Of a stretch of DNA of 64,000 nt, positions 17,501 through 27,877 are shown piece after piece. The notes below the pieces were generated by a model. The model did not search any database. It saw nothing but the letters and a program-made list of their open reading frames with translations, and had not been told where the DNA came from. The translations under genes and the position numbers were made by a program. Where the stretch lies: the NCBI GenBank assembly GCA_013298025.1, contig JAAFJE010000001.1:310001-374000 (forward strand). Direction: 5' to 3'. Within the stretch, counting starts at the first letter, position 1, and every line of letters begins with the position of its first letter. The DNA comes from Cytophagales bacterium (GTDB lineage Bacteria; Bacteroidota; Bacteroidia; Cytophagales; Spirosomataceae).

Positions 17501-19894
17501 TCATTCATCGAATTGATATTTACCACGCCAAATCATACCTACCGAAGTAATCAAAACCATTGAGGCCGAGCTAATAGGCATCAATACTGCTGCAACCACA
17601 GGCGACAAATCGCCTGTAATGGCAAAACTCAATCCGATGAAATTATAGATAAGCGATACCACAAAACTTAGGCGAATCACTTTCAAAGCATATTGGTTGT
17701 AAGCAAAGAATTTAGGTAACATTGGCAATGCCTTGGCTTCTAAAATGGCATCGCTCGATGGCGTAAAATTGAGCGTATCGTCGGTGATGGCAATGCCCAC
17801 ATCTGCCTGTTTTAAGGCTCCTGCATCGTTGAGACCGTCGCCAATCATTACTACTTTTTTACCTTGTTCTTGCAATTTTTTGATAAAATCAAGCTTTTGC
17901 TGAGGCGTACAATTAAACTGTAAATGCTGTGCGTCTGCAAACCAGCCTTGTAATTGTTTTTTCTCCGACTCATTATCACCCGATAACAAATAGGTGTCGT
18001 ATCGCTGCGTAATGGTTTGCAGTAAGGCTTCTATATTGGTTCGGTAATGGTTGGGCAAGGCAAAATACCCAAGGTATTCTTGGTCGATTTGTACATGGGC
18101 TACACTGGTTTGGTACGCCTTTTTATCGGCTTGTAGGTATGGGGCTACAAAGTCTGTCGAGCCTAATTTGATGGCGTAACCATTGCAAAGTCCTTTGATG
18201 CCCTTACCTGTAATTTCGGTAAAATTATTGATTTCTAAATACAGCGTATCGTCATACAACTGCTTGATTTTCTGCGAAACAGGGTGCGTAGAATTACGTA
18301 CCAAAGAGGCTACTAGGGTTTCTTCAAAGGCAGTCAGCGGACGTTTGCCATGAAACACTGGCAGGCTTCCTTCGGCCGTAGTGAGTGTACCCGTTTTGTC
18401 GAAAACAACGGTATCGCATTGGGCCATTGTTTCGATGACCCCAGCGTTTTTGAGGTAGAATTTTTGTTTGCCCAATATCCGTAAGCCATTGCCCAAGGCA
18501 AAAGGATAGCTCAACGATAAAGCACAAGGACAAGCAATAATCAAAATAGCCGTAAAGGCATTCATTACCTTGTTGCCATCATGAAAAAACCAATACGTTG
18601 CCACGATAGTCGCCAAGCTTAAAACCGTCAGCGTAAAGTATTTACCTACCAAATCGGCAAAAGTTTTGATACGGCTTTGTTGTTGTTTCTGGAAAGTATC
18701 GTTGTTCCAAAGTTGGGTTAAATAGCTTTGTGATACTTCTTTCAAAATTTCTAGTTCGATGGTTTCACCTATTTGTCGGCCACCAGCATACAAGAAATCG
18801 CCCAGTTTTTTGCTTTCCAAAGCCGACTCGCCCGTCACAAAACTGTAGTCGATTTGGGCTTTTCCTCTGTACAAAAGAGCATCAGCAGGAATCAATTCGC
18901 CATTGCGTACCAAAATTTTATCACCTTTTTTCAAAGCATTGAGCGAAATGGCTTCTTCTTTTCCTTGGTTCAATTTGGTTACAGCCAAGGGAAAATAGGA
19001 TTTATAATCTCGTTCAAAAGACAAAAAATGATAGGTTTTTTGTTGAAACCATTTTCCTGCTAATAAAAAGAAAATCAAGCCCGTAAGCGAATCGAAATAG
19101 CCAGCCCCATGCAGAAAAATCACCTCGTAAGTGCCTCTAAAAAAAGCGACCAAAATACCCAGCAAAATAGGAAAGTCGATATTAATAATACCTTTTTTCA
19201 AACTCTTCCAAACCGACTCGAAATACCCCGAACCTGCATAAAACACCACGGGCAACGACAGCACAATATTGAGGTAGCCAAACAAATGTTTGTACATGGC
19301 ATCGTCGAGTCCCAAGTATTCGGGAAAGCTAAAAAGCATAATATTGCCCGCACAAAAGCCTGCTACGCCAATTTGCGTCAGTAATTTTTGGTACGAAGGT
19401 TTATTTTTTTCTTTGACAACATCGTTCAAACTAATCAATGGTTCATAGCCAACCGAAGCCAGCAATTCGGCCAATTGACGCAGCGACAAAGCGTTATAAT
19501 CGAAGGTAACGGATACCTGTTTTTTCAGAAAGTCAACCTTAGATACATGAACGCCCTCATGCAGTTTGTATAAATTTTCGAGTAAATACAAACAAGAGCT
19601 ACAATGAATAGCAGGAATATAAAAACTTATTTTAGCAATGGTATCATTCTTAAAATCAAACAATTGCGTAGCAATTTCGGCATTATCTAAAAACTCGAAA
19701 TGAGCCAATTGCGGGCTAATTCCTGCTTTTTCATCCAAAGCATAATAATTGCATAAATTGTTTTGGTCGAGTATTTCATAAACCGTTTTACAGCCTTCGC
19801 AGCAAAAATGTTTGTCGTCTATATGTAAATGGTCATCGGCGCATTCATTGCCACAGTGATAACACAGTAATTGACTTTCGGTAAGGGTTTCCAT
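17501..19894 (-). CDS. Heavy-metal translocating P-type ATPase, FixI/CcoI type
   Basis: N-terminal CxxC zinc-binding-like and HMA 'HCSSCLYLLENL' domains, 'CPCALSLSYPFAL', 'FDKTGTLTT', 'MIGDGLNDAGALKQADVGIA'. Confidence 0.88.
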   Translation of the reverse strand: METLTESQLLCYHCGNECADDHLHIDDKHFCCEGCKTVYEILDQNNLCNYYALDEKAGISPQLAHFEFLDNAEIATQLFDFKNDTIAKISFYIPAIHCSSCLYLLENLYKLHEGVHVSKVDFLKKQVSVTFDYNALSLRQLAELLASVGYEPLISLNDVVKEKNKPSYQKLLTQIGVAGFCAGNIMLFSFPEYLGLDDAMYKHLFGYLNIVLSLPVVFYAGSGYFESVWKSLKKGIINIDFPILLGILVAFFRGTYEVIFLHGAGYFDSLTGLIFFLLAGKWFQQKTYHFLSFERDYKSYFPLAVTKLNQGKEEAISLNALKKGDKILVRNGELIPADALLYRGKAQIDYSFVTGESALESKKLGDFLYAGGRQIGETIELEILKEVSQSYLTQLWNNDTFQKQQQSRIKTFADLVGKYFTLTVLSLATIVATYWFFHDGNKVMNAFTAILIIACPCALSLSYPFALGNGLRILGKQKFYLKNAGVIETMAQCDTVVFDKTGTLTTAEGSLPVFHGKRPLTAFEETLVASLVRNSTHPVSQKIKQLYDDTLYLEINNFTEITGKGIKGLCNGYAIKLGSTDFVAPYLQADKKAYQTSVAHVQIDQEYLGYFALPNHYRTNIEALLQTITQRYDTYLLSGDNESEKKQLQGWFADAQHLQFNCTPQQKLDFIKKLQEQGKKVVMIGDGLNDAGALKQADVGIAITDDTLNFTPSSDAILEAKALPMLPKFFAYNQYALKVIRLSFVVSLIYNFIGLSFAITGDLSPVVAAVLMPISSASMVLITSVGMIWRGKYQFDE

Positions 19895-19965
19895 CTGCTC
19901 TACGAATTTTTTTCAAAATTTGCCCCAAAGTACCAAAGGTTACATGAGTACAGTGAGGAGAAATC

Positions 19966-19979
19966 CTGATAAAAATCAT
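19966..19979. promoter_or_regulatory. FNR-box-like palindrome CTGATAAAAATCAT
   Basis: Matches TTGATnnnnATCAA at 8 of 10 defined positions; 72 bp from the ATPase start and 69 bp from the FNR start. Confidence 0.5.
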
Positions 19980-20047
19980 ATTTTCAGATAGTGACCTTTT
20001 GCAACTTCGCAGAGTGATTTTTGTCAATCCTAATCTCTGTTGTTATT

Positions 20048-20752
20048 ATGAAATCGCAAGCACCAGTATGTAAAAGCTGTCAATTTAAAGATAATTCGCT
20101 TTTCAAAAACTGCCTTCTGAACGAGCTAGAAGAGTTGGCAGAAAGCAAATGCTTTAATACCTATAAAAAAGGACAAGTGATTTTCCATGAAGGAAACCGA
20201 CCACTTGGCATTTTTTGTGTGTATAGTGGCAAAGTAAAAGTGAGCCGCATGGGTTCTGATGGCAAGGAGCAAATCATTCGTTTGGCCAAAAAAGGCGATA
20301 CTTTGGGCTATCGGTCGTTGATTGATAACACCAAATACACCGCCTCCGCCATTGCCCTCGACGAAACAGAAGTATGTTTTATTCCGAGTAACGAATTTAA
20401 CAAGCTCATCGACCAAAACGTAAAAGTATCGACCGACCTCATGCGGATGCTGGCAAGAGCCTTGGGCGATACCCAAGACAAGCTCATTCATTTGGCAATG
20501 AAGCCCGTTAGAGAGCGTTTGGCAGAAGCCCTGCTCCTGCTCAAATCGACGTATGAAGAAGAAGAGGCAAAAAAACCGTTTTCCATTGCCATTTCGAGAG
20601 AAGACCTCGCTTCGATTGTAGGTACAGCCAAAGAAACCGTTATCCGCTTTTTATCAGAATTTAAAGAAGATGGCATTCTTACGACACATGGCAGCGAAAT
20701 CACGCTGATTAATACCGATAAATTGGTCAAAATTAGCAGTATGTATGATTAG
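20048..20752 (+). CDS. Crp/Fnr family transcriptional regulator with FNR-type cysteines
   Basis: cNMP-binding fold plus C-terminal HTH 'ISREDLASIVGTAKETVIRFLSEFKEDGIL'; N-terminal C8-x2-C11, C22 and C110 in 'EVCFIP'. Confidence 0.88.
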   Translation: MKSQAPVCKSCQFKDNSLFKNCLLNELEELAESKCFNTYKKGQVIFHEGNRPLGIFCVYSGKVKVSRMGSDGKEQIIRLAKKGDTLGYRSLIDNTKYTASAIALDETEVCFIPSNEFNKLIDQNVKVSTDLMRMLARALGDTQDKLIHLAMKPVRERLAEALLLLKSTYEEEEAKKPFSIAISREDLASIVGTAKETVIRFLSEFKEDGILTTHGSEITLINTDKLVKISSMYD

Positions 20753-20845
20753 TTGAGGTGCAAATCACTTTGACGAGTGACTATTGTCATTGGAGGAGCT
20801 ATAGATTTAGGCTAAATTAGCATTTCCATGTTAAGCAACTGAACA

Positions 20846-21211
20846 ATGTTAGAAACCGAAAGAAAAATACTGGCAAGTGGTATAGAGTTACATTTCAAAG
20901 GCGGTGAATACTTGTATCGGAAAGGACAAGAGGCGGAATTTGTTTTTTATTTAAAAGATGGGAAATTTGAACTAGCTGACGAACGACACAAGCCTATCAT
21001 TTTGGATGGTTTTCGGTATTTTTTAGGCTTAGAAGAGATTTTATCTGACAAACAACACCGTTATAGTGTAAAAGCCCTCTCAAACGCTCAAGTATTAGTT
21101 TTTGAAAAATCTCTCTTGCATACCTTATTATACGAATACGATTTGGCACAACGCTATTTTATGCTTAAAATGTGCGATTATATGAGCTTTCAAGAACACG
21201 TGTATGAATAA
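20846..21211 (+). CDS. Stand-alone cyclic-nucleotide-binding-like domain protein (no HTH)
   Basis: 121 aa; 'GGEYLYRKGQEAEFVFYLKDGKFEL' cupin-like CNB pattern; protein ends before any DNA-binding domain. Confidence 0.65.
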   Translation: MLETERKILASGIELHFKGGEYLYRKGQEAEFVFYLKDGKFELADERHKPIILDGFRYFLGLEEILSDKQHRYSVKALSNAQVLVFEKSLLHTLLYEYDLAQRYFMLKMCDYMSFQEHVYE

Positions 21212-21250
21212 AAAACGCCCCATTACAAGGCTTTGTAATGGGGCGTTTTT
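21211..21250. terminator. Bidirectional intrinsic terminator
   Basis: AAAAACGCCCCATTACAA...TTGTAATGGGGCGTTTTT perfect stem between convergent genes. Confidence 0.92.
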
Positions 21251-21879
21251 TATTCCAAAATCTTAATTTTAATATCTTTGAAATAAGCTACACTTTTCGG
21301 GTCGTGTCCTTGTAGGGCGATTGTGCCTGAGCTTAATTTTTTTAAACCTCGGTCGGCAGGAAGGGTTTCGGGTTCGGTATAATCAACCGCTACTTTATCG
21401 TTGATTTTGATGATAATTCTTTTGTCTTTTACAATGATATGGTATTCGTACCACTCGTTGTCGTTTGCCAAATTTTCTTTCACATCGCTAAAACTATACA
21501 GACTTCCTGTTTTACGCCAATCGGTATGTGTCTGATTTACTTGTACTTCATAGCCTTTGTCGGGCCAGCCAGAAGCTTGATAAGCCGTATGAATAAAAAT
21601 ACCTGAATTAGAGCCAGGCAAGGTTTTTGCCTTTATTTTCAACTCAAAATTTTTAAAATCGTGCTTGCCTACTTTTCCTTCATAAAAAAGATGTGTACGT
21701 TCGCCTGCTACCTTTATCGTTCCATCTTCGATAGAAAAGGTGCTTGGATTTTCTTCATTTACTTTCCAGCCAGCAAATGATTTTCCGTCAAAAAGTGAAA
21801 TCCAGCCCTTTGCTTTTTTCTGTGCAAAAGTCGTTTGCATTGATACCACCAACAAGAGTAGTAATGATAGTTTTTTCAT
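21250..21879 (-). CDS. DUF1080 (3-keto-disaccharide hydrolase-like) secreted protein
   Basis: Signal peptide 'MKKLSLLLLLVVSMQTTFA', 'WISLFDGKSFAGWKV', 'SNSGIFIHTAYQ'. Confidence 0.85.
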   Translation of the reverse strand: MKKLSLLLLLVVSMQTTFAQKKAKGWISLFDGKSFAGWKVNEENPSTFSIEDGTIKVAGERTHLFYEGKVGKHDFKNFELKIKAKTLPGSNSGIFIHTAYQASGWPDKGYEVQVNQTHTDWRKTGSLYSFSDVKENLANDNEWYEYHIIVKDKRIIIKINDKVAVDYTEPETLPADRGLKKLSSGTIALQGHDPKSVAYFKDIKIKILE

Positions 21880-22173
21880 GGTTGCATTAATTAATTGAGT
21901 TGCTAAAGATACAAATACATTTTGGTAATTAATGCTCAAAAAAAGAGTGTGCGTATCTATAGGGTAAGGCATTCAAGCGAGCGATTAGGCTATTGTACAA
22001 CAAGGATTGTAAAAGTAAAGATTAATTATTATTTTAGTCATTTGTAAGTGAATGACTAAATAAGTGGATGAGTAAATTACACATTAAGCTTTTCATTTTC
22101 AAATATGTATAAAAAAACTACTCACTCATTGACAATTTCACAATTTTACATTGGTACTTAACACTTATGATTT

Positions 22174-23391
22174 ATGAGAAAAATACATATCGTTATATTA
22201 CTACTCCTGTCGTTTCCTGCTGCATTTTCCCAAACGAAAGCAATCAAAGGCGATACTACTTTTTGGTATAAAATCAATATTGAATCTCAAAAAACTTTCC
22301 ACCTAAAAGATTTTGAAAAATCTACTGATGAGTTTAATTTCAGGTTCAGAAATCAAGGACAAATCGTAGAAATATCAAAAGATAGCACTGCCTTTTCTGG
22401 CACTGTAACCAATTTCATTTATCATACCAAAAACACAAACACTAATAAACCGGACACTTTATCGAATACAGTTGTTTTATCAGCCAAACAGGCCGAGCAT
22501 ATTTATACTATCGTTCAAAATTCTACCATTTTAACGTTGCCTTCAGAAAATAATATAAAAAAATGGCTTAAAGGATTAGATGGAATAACCTACATTATTG
22601 AGTATGCTGACCAAAAAAATTATTGGCTAAAAAGCTATTGGACACCCTCAGCCCAAAAATCAATTCCAGAAGCCGTAATTGTTTTAGATTTAGTACAACA
22701 CCTATCCGATACACTAAAGCTAAAGCAATTATACGACTCATTTAAAAGTGCATTACCCAAAAAAGGCTGTTATAATTCGGGAGGGATGGTAATAAACTGC
22801 TATAAGTCGAACGCTTTAGTACTGGGCATTAGCGGTGCTACAAAATTACCTTTAGGCTTTTATTCTTCTTATGCTACCGCCTATATTGGCAAGGCAAAAG
22901 TAAACGGAGGTTTTGCCTTACAATATAATTTTGACAATAGAGGGTTTCATCACGTCAATTGGCAAGTAAATAAATGGAATATCTTTTATAAAAATTCAAC
23001 TTTATCGGATTTTATCGCATATAATTATCAAAATAGACGCTTAAAAATTGAGGATGCAGCAAACGCATTTGTGAATCATCAACTTAAATATGGTTTACGT
23101 CTAAAAAAATATATTAACATAGCCATTGGGTTCGATTGCCTCAGCAACAACGATAACAATAGTAGTGAAGTGGGCGGACTTTTCTACGCTGACAAATGGT
23201 TTTCAAAATCCAATATCAGTACGGTTGTGACAAGCTCAATATTTGCTCATAGAATCAATTATAAAGCTGAACTGTTCAAATCATTTAATTTTAACCCTAG
23301 ACATCTCATTAGTCGCATATCCATTGGCGTGACTTATGAAGATTTTGAAAAGTATAAAGACTGTTATTTTAGCGTTCGTTTAGAACGTTGA
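22174..23391 (+). CDS. Hypothetical secreted protein
   Basis: 405 aa ORF with signal peptide 'MRKIHIVILLLLSFPAAFSQ'; no family recognised. Confidence 0.7.
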   Translation: MRKIHIVILLLLSFPAAFSQTKAIKGDTTFWYKINIESQKTFHLKDFEKSTDEFNFRFRNQGQIVEISKDSTAFSGTVTNFIYHTKNTNTNKPDTLSNTVVLSAKQAEHIYTIVQNSTILTLPSENNIKKWLKGLDGITYIIEYADQKNYWLKSYWTPSAQKSIPEAVIVLDLVQHLSDTLKLKQLYDSFKSALPKKGCYNSGGMVINCYKSNALVLGISGATKLPLGFYSSYATAYIGKAKVNGGFALQYNFDNRGFHHVNWQVNKWNIFYKNSTLSDFIAYNYQNRRLKIEDAANAFVNHQLKYGLRLKKYINIAIGFDCLSNNDNNSSEVGGLFYADKWFSKSNISTVVTSSIFAHRINYKAELFKSFNFNPRHLISRISIGVTYEDFEKYKDCYFSVRLER

Positions 23392-23539
23392 CATTTGAAG
23401 CGTTTAATGGTGTTAAGTCATGGATTGAACTTTAAGTTAAATATTTATATCTGAAACACTTACAAGTCAAATTAACTAAAATTACCCAGTTGCCCTAAAA
23501 CCCAAATCTAAATAATATCATCATAAACTCTACCATAAT

Positions 23540-24217
23540 ATGACACCCGTAAGAATACTTTTATACCTTATCTTTTGCTTAGGCTTTTTGAGTTCTTGTG
23601 TACCTGTAGCACTCACATCGCATGTTGCACCAACAGAAATCGGCGATATGCAGAAGTTTGAAACATTTTCTTACATTGCTTTGATTGAAGGAGGCAATAG
23701 AGGAAAAATAAATGACACGCTTTCCAAACAATCAAAAGCGATTTTCAATGAGGCATTGGCTGAATTTACCAGTATTCCAGTAACAGGCACGATTACTGTA
23801 ACAGACACTTCTACAAAAAACCGTATAGAAGAAGCCGTAGCCTATTTGTTTTTATCGGCCCGCAAACAGCAAAGCATTGAAGCACTCGTCATACCGTCAG
23901 TACTAGACTCATTACTTGAACTAAACGGAAAAAGGTTTGGCTTGCTTACCATGACCACAGGCTTTACAAGAGTTAAAGGAAATTATGCAGGGCAAATCGC
24001 TAAAGGCGTAGCGATGGGGATATTGACATTAGGTACGTTTTACCAAACCCCGATTAAATCCAATTCGACAGTTTATATCATGATTGTGGATGCACAAGAT
24101 AACAATGTTGCGTTTTTCAATGATTTTTCGTTGCAAGACAAAGACCCCTTGAACAAAGCGATACTGACGAAACAAATCCAAAAATTGTTTAATGGCTATT
24201 TTTGGTCTTCACCCTAG
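23540..24217 (+). CDS. Hypothetical lipoprotein
   Basis: 225 aa; lipobox 'CLGFLSSC'. Confidence 0.7.
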   Translation: MTPVRILLYLIFCLGFLSSCVPVALTSHVAPTEIGDMQKFETFSYIALIEGGNRGKINDTLSKQSKAIFNEALAEFTSIPVTGTITVTDTSTKNRIEEAVAYLFLSARKQQSIEALVIPSVLDSLLELNGKRFGLLTMTTGFTRVKGNYAGQIAKGVAMGILTLGTFYQTPIKSNSTVYIMIVDAQDNNVAFFNDFSLQDKDPLNKAILTKQIQKLFNGYFWSSP

Positions 24218-24335
24218 CGTTTTGATGTAACCGTTGTCTTTTGAGAGAAAAAATAACTGATAAAAAATACCTAAAAATAAAAAGATTAACCCACAAACCA
24301 CTCAATAACTTAGCCAGCCATAAAAGCCATCAACC

Positions 24336-24770
24336 ATGCAACGATTTCTTCCCAATTTCAAAACCACTTATACGCTTATAGGTACAACATTCATCCTGTT
24401 GTCGGTAAGCCTTTTTGCCAAAGGACTTATCCCTAGTATGGCGGCGTTTCAAGTGCCAGCGGTGGTATTGCAGTCGCCTCATTATTTCGATGCCTTGCTT
24501 TGGGTGTATGTACACATGACGGTTATAGGCATCCTCCTCGTCTGCCTAGGACAAGCCGTAAACGACCAGAGCAAACAGCAATGGATTACCGCCCTGTTGT
24601 GTTGCATCATGGCGTTTTATACCTATTTAGACTTCCGTAGTTCCGACTCGGCTTTGGGCAATGCCCTCTACAAAGGCGAATCGTCTGTAGCACCAGCATT
24701 TATTGGGTTGTTGGTTAGTTTGTTGTTGCTGCAATTATTGATACGATTGGTTTGGAAGAGGGTAAGTTGA
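24336..24770 (+). CDS. Hypothetical small integral membrane protein (4 predicted TM)
   Basis: 144 aa with four hydrophobic segments. Confidence 0.65.
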   Translation: MQRFLPNFKTTYTLIGTTFILLSVSLFAKGLIPSMAAFQVPAVVLQSPHYFDALLWVYVHMTVIGILLVCLGQAVNDQSKQQWITALLCCIMAFYTYLDFRSSDSALGNALYKGESSVAPAFIGLLVSLLLLQLLIRLVWKRVS

Positions 24771-25149
24771 GCTAGGGCAAACACAAGAAATGAGGCAAGG
24801 GATAATAGATTGAAAACAAAGTTATTTTAACAAAACTGAATCAAGAATCTCGTATCCATCCATCGCATAGCATTGAACACCCCAACAGTATTCCACAAAC
24901 AACGGGGTTACTACTCTCATAATCATACGCTATGCTCTTCTTGGTACTGGAAGCAATGCCGTATTATTCCTACAAAGGCATTGCTTCGAGGGCTATTTTT
25001 CGTATTTTTGCCCCTTATTCGTAAGGTTTTTTACCTTACACAACGATAGCATTCTTTTCCTACATGCCGACTGAACCATTTCATGTACGCTGCATGGCTA
25101 TTGTAAAGGTCTTTCATTTGTACTGACAGGTACGTTTTTCATACAAACA

Positions 25150-27180
25150 ATGACAACATTCAAAAGAACCACCGTTACGGCCGCTTTGATTTATGCCAAC
25201 GGCCCTATACATATCGGCCACCTCGCTGGGTGCTATTTACCTGCCGATATTTATGTACGCTATTTGCGTTCGATTGGGCATGATGTAAAGTTTATTTCAG
25301 GCACCGACGAGCATGGTGTGCCTATTACTATCAAAGCCAAAAAAGAGGGCATTACGCCTCAACAAGTGGTTGATAAATACTATACCATTATCAAAGATGC
25401 GTTTGAAGAATTTGGTATTTCGTTCGATATTTATTCCAGAACATCCAATGCCATTCATCACGAAACTTCGCAAGAAATCTTTAAAAATTTATATGATAAA
25501 GGGCAATTTGTAGAAGAAATCACGGAACAATACTACGACGAAAAAGCCCAAACATTCTTGGCCGACCGCTATATTATCGGTACTTGTCCGAAATGTGCTA
25601 ACGAAAATGCTTATGGCGACCAATGCGAAAAATGTGGCACAACGCTTTCGCCTACTGAATTGATTAATCCTCGCTCTGCTTTGAGTGGCGAAAAACCAGT
25701 CATGAAACCAACCAAAAACTGGTATTTGCCCCTCGATAAAATGCAACCAGCTTTGGAAGCCTACGTAAACAGTCATCCCGAATGGAAAACCAATGTGATG
25801 GGACAAGTGAAATCGTGGCTCAACGACGGCTTGCGTCCTCGTGCCATGACCCGAGATTTGGACTGGGGCGTAAAAGTCCCCTTGCCCGATACTGATGGCA
25901 AAGTACTGTATGTGTGGTTTGATGCCCCAATTGGGTATATCTCGATGACCAAGGAGCTAACCGACCAATGGGCTACGTATTGGCAAGACCCCGAAACACG
26001 CTTGGTACATTTTATTGGAAAAGATAATATCGTGTTTCACTGCCTCATTTTCCCTGCGATGTGCATGGCGGATGGGCGTTTTATCCTTGCCGACAACGTG
26101 CCAGCCAATGAGTTTATGAACCTTGAAGGAGATAAAATTTCGACCTCAAGAAACTGGGCGGTATGGCTGCATGAATACCTCCGAGCGTTTGAAGGACAAC
26201 AAGACGTATTACGCTATGCCTTGGCAGCGGCAGCACCCGAAAGCAAAGATTCAGATTTTACGTGGGGCGACTTCCAAACCCGCAACAACTCTGAATTGGT
26301 AGGTATTTTGGGTAATTTTGTCAACCGTGCTGTAGTACTCACCCAAAAGAACTTCGATGCACAAGTGCCAGCCCGAGGCGAACTCAGCGATTTTGACCAA
26401 CAAACCTTGACTACTTTAGCCGAATTGCCTTCAAAAATTGGCGATGCCATTGCACAATACAAGTTCAGAGAAGCCTTGGCATTGATGATGGACGTAGCAC
26501 GCTTGGGCAATAAGTATTTGGCCGATACCGAACCTTGGAAAGTGGTCAAAACTGACCTAGAACGTACTGGTACCATTTTAAATATTGGCTTACAAATTGC
26601 GGCTACCTTAGCCATTGTTTCTGAGCCATTTATGCCATTTACAGCCCAAAAACTTGCCAAAGCACTCAAGCTTGGACAACGGACGTGGGCAGAGGCAGGA
26701 CAAGCCGATTTGCTTGCTACAGGCACGAGCATCGAAACGCCAGGTTTACTTTTTAGTAAAATAGAAGATGCCACCATTCAGGCACAAATTCAAAAATTAC
26801 AAGACGCTAAAAAAATGAATGAACTCGCTGGCAAAGAAGTACAGGCCATTAAAGATACGACACAATACGACGATTTTGCCAAAATGGATATTCGGATTGG
26901 GACAATCGAAGCGGCTGAAAAAGTAGCTAAATCAAAAAAATTACTCAAACTTACAGTAAACGACGGCATCAAACAACGGACTATTTTGAGTGGCATTGCC
27001 GAACACTTTACAGCCGAAGAAGTGGTAGGCAAACAAGTGACGTTCCTCGCCAACCTTGCTCCTCGCCCGATGATGGGTATGGTGTCGGAAGGGATGATTT
27101 TGATGGCAGAAGACAAAGATGGCTCTTTGGCCTTTGTGCAGCCTTCAAAAGAAGTGTGGAATGGTGCAACTGTAGCATAA
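25150..27180 (+). CDS. metG: Methionine--tRNA ligase
   Basis: '[29 protein letters not shown]', zinc-knuckle '[18 protein letters not shown]', KMSKS-equivalent '[13 protein letters not shown]', C-terminal tRNA-binding (Trbp111-like) domain. Confidence 0.97.
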   Translation: MTTFKRTTVTAALIYANGPIHIGHLAGCYLPADIYVRYLRSIGHDVKFISGTDEHGVPITIKAKKEGITPQQVVDKYYTIIKDAFEEFGISFDIYSRTSNAIHHETSQEIFKNLYDKGQFVEEITEQYYDEKAQTFLADRYIIGTCPKCANENAYGDQCEKCGTTLSPTELINPRSALSGEKPVMKPTKNWYLPLDKMQPALEAYVNSHPEWKTNVMGQVKSWLNDGLRPRAMTRDLDWGVKVPLPDTDGKVLYVWFDAPIGYISMTKELTDQWATYWQDPETRLVHFIGKDNIVFHCLIFPAMCMADGRFILADNVPANEFMNLEGDKISTSRNWAVWLHEYLRAFEGQQDVLRYALAAAAPESKDSDFTWGDFQTRNNSELVGILGNFVNRAVVLTQKNFDAQVPARGELSDFDQQTLTTLAELPSKIGDAIAQYKFREALALMMDVARLGNKYLADTEPWKVVKTDLERTGTILNIGLQIAATLAIVSEPFMPFTAQKLAKALKLGQRTWAEAGQADLLATGTSIETPGLLFSKIEDATIQAQIQKLQDAKKMNELAGKEVQAIKDTTQYDDFAKMDIRIGTIEAAEKVAKSKKLLKLTVNDGIKQRTILSGIAEHFTAEEVVGKQVTFLANLAPRPMMGMVSEGMILMAEDKDGSLAFVQPSKEVWNGATVA

Positions 27181-27207
27181 AACGTATTACCGTTGAAGGA
27201 AAAATCA

Positions 27208-27258
27208 ACCGCCAAGTTTCAAGAAGCATCCTTGAAGCTTGGCGGTTCAATTTTTTTA
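27208..27258 (+). terminator. Intrinsic terminator after metG
   Basis: AACCGCCAAG..TTCAAG/CTTGAA.CTTGGCGGTT stem followed by T-run. Confidence 0.88.
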
Positions 27259-27340
27259 TCCGATACAGGACAGTATTTTTTCTTTTTTTTTATCTCTTTA
27301 CCAATAAACTAATCTTTTCCATTTCTTTATAACCAATTGA

Positions 27341-27778
27341 ATGATGAAAAATATTTGCATGACTTTATTCTTTTGCCTGTTTGGCACAACTTTGACAATG
27401 GCTCAATCAAAAGATGAAGCAGACGTAGCGGCAGCGGTAGAAAATTTACGCAAAACCATGATTGACCCAAGCAAAGAAGCCCTAGAAGACCTTGCGATGA
27501 ATGAATTGACTTACGGGCACTCGGGCGGAAAAATAGAAGACAAAGCCGCATTTATGGAAGCCTTTATCAGTGGAAAATCTGATTTCAAAAGCATCGAACT
27601 CAAAGACCAAACCATTACGATAGTTGGCAAAACTGCCATTGTGCGTCATAAATTATTTGCTGAAACACTCGACGGCGGTCAGCCCGGCACGGTAAAATTG
27701 GCTATTATGACGGTTTGGCAAAAATCTAAAGGTAAATGGCGTTTGTTGGCTCGCCAAGCTGTAAAACTTCCTGCGTAA
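27341..27778 (+). CDS. Secreted nuclear transport factor 2 (DUF4440-like) family protein
   Basis: 145 aa; signal peptide; 'VAAAVENLRKTMIDPSKEALEDLAMNELTYGHSGGKIEDKAAFMEAF', 'TVWQKSKGKWRLLARQA'. Confidence 0.8.
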   Translation: MMKNICMTLFFCLFGTTLTMAQSKDEADVAAAVENLRKTMIDPSKEALEDLAMNELTYGHSGGKIEDKAAFMEAFISGKSDFKSIELKDQTITIVGKTAIVRHKLFAETLDGGQPGTVKLAIMTVWQKSKGKWRLLARQAVKLPA

Positions 27779-27785
27779 TACCTTT

Positions 27786-27877
27786 GGTACTGTACGAAAG
27801 CGTTTGCCGATATTGGATTGTAAATGTTGGAAAAAACTTTATTTCTCAGCCCTTTCTTTTCGCTTTCGTACAGTACC
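27786..27877. repeat. 17-bp perfect inverted repeat, 58-bp spacer
   Basis: GGTACTGTACGAAAGCG (27786-27802) and CGCTTTCGTACAGTACC (27861-27877). Confidence 0.95.

Noticed and set aside
26214-26777. Minus-strand 187-aa ORF
   Set aside because: Antisense to metG, which is unambiguously coding.
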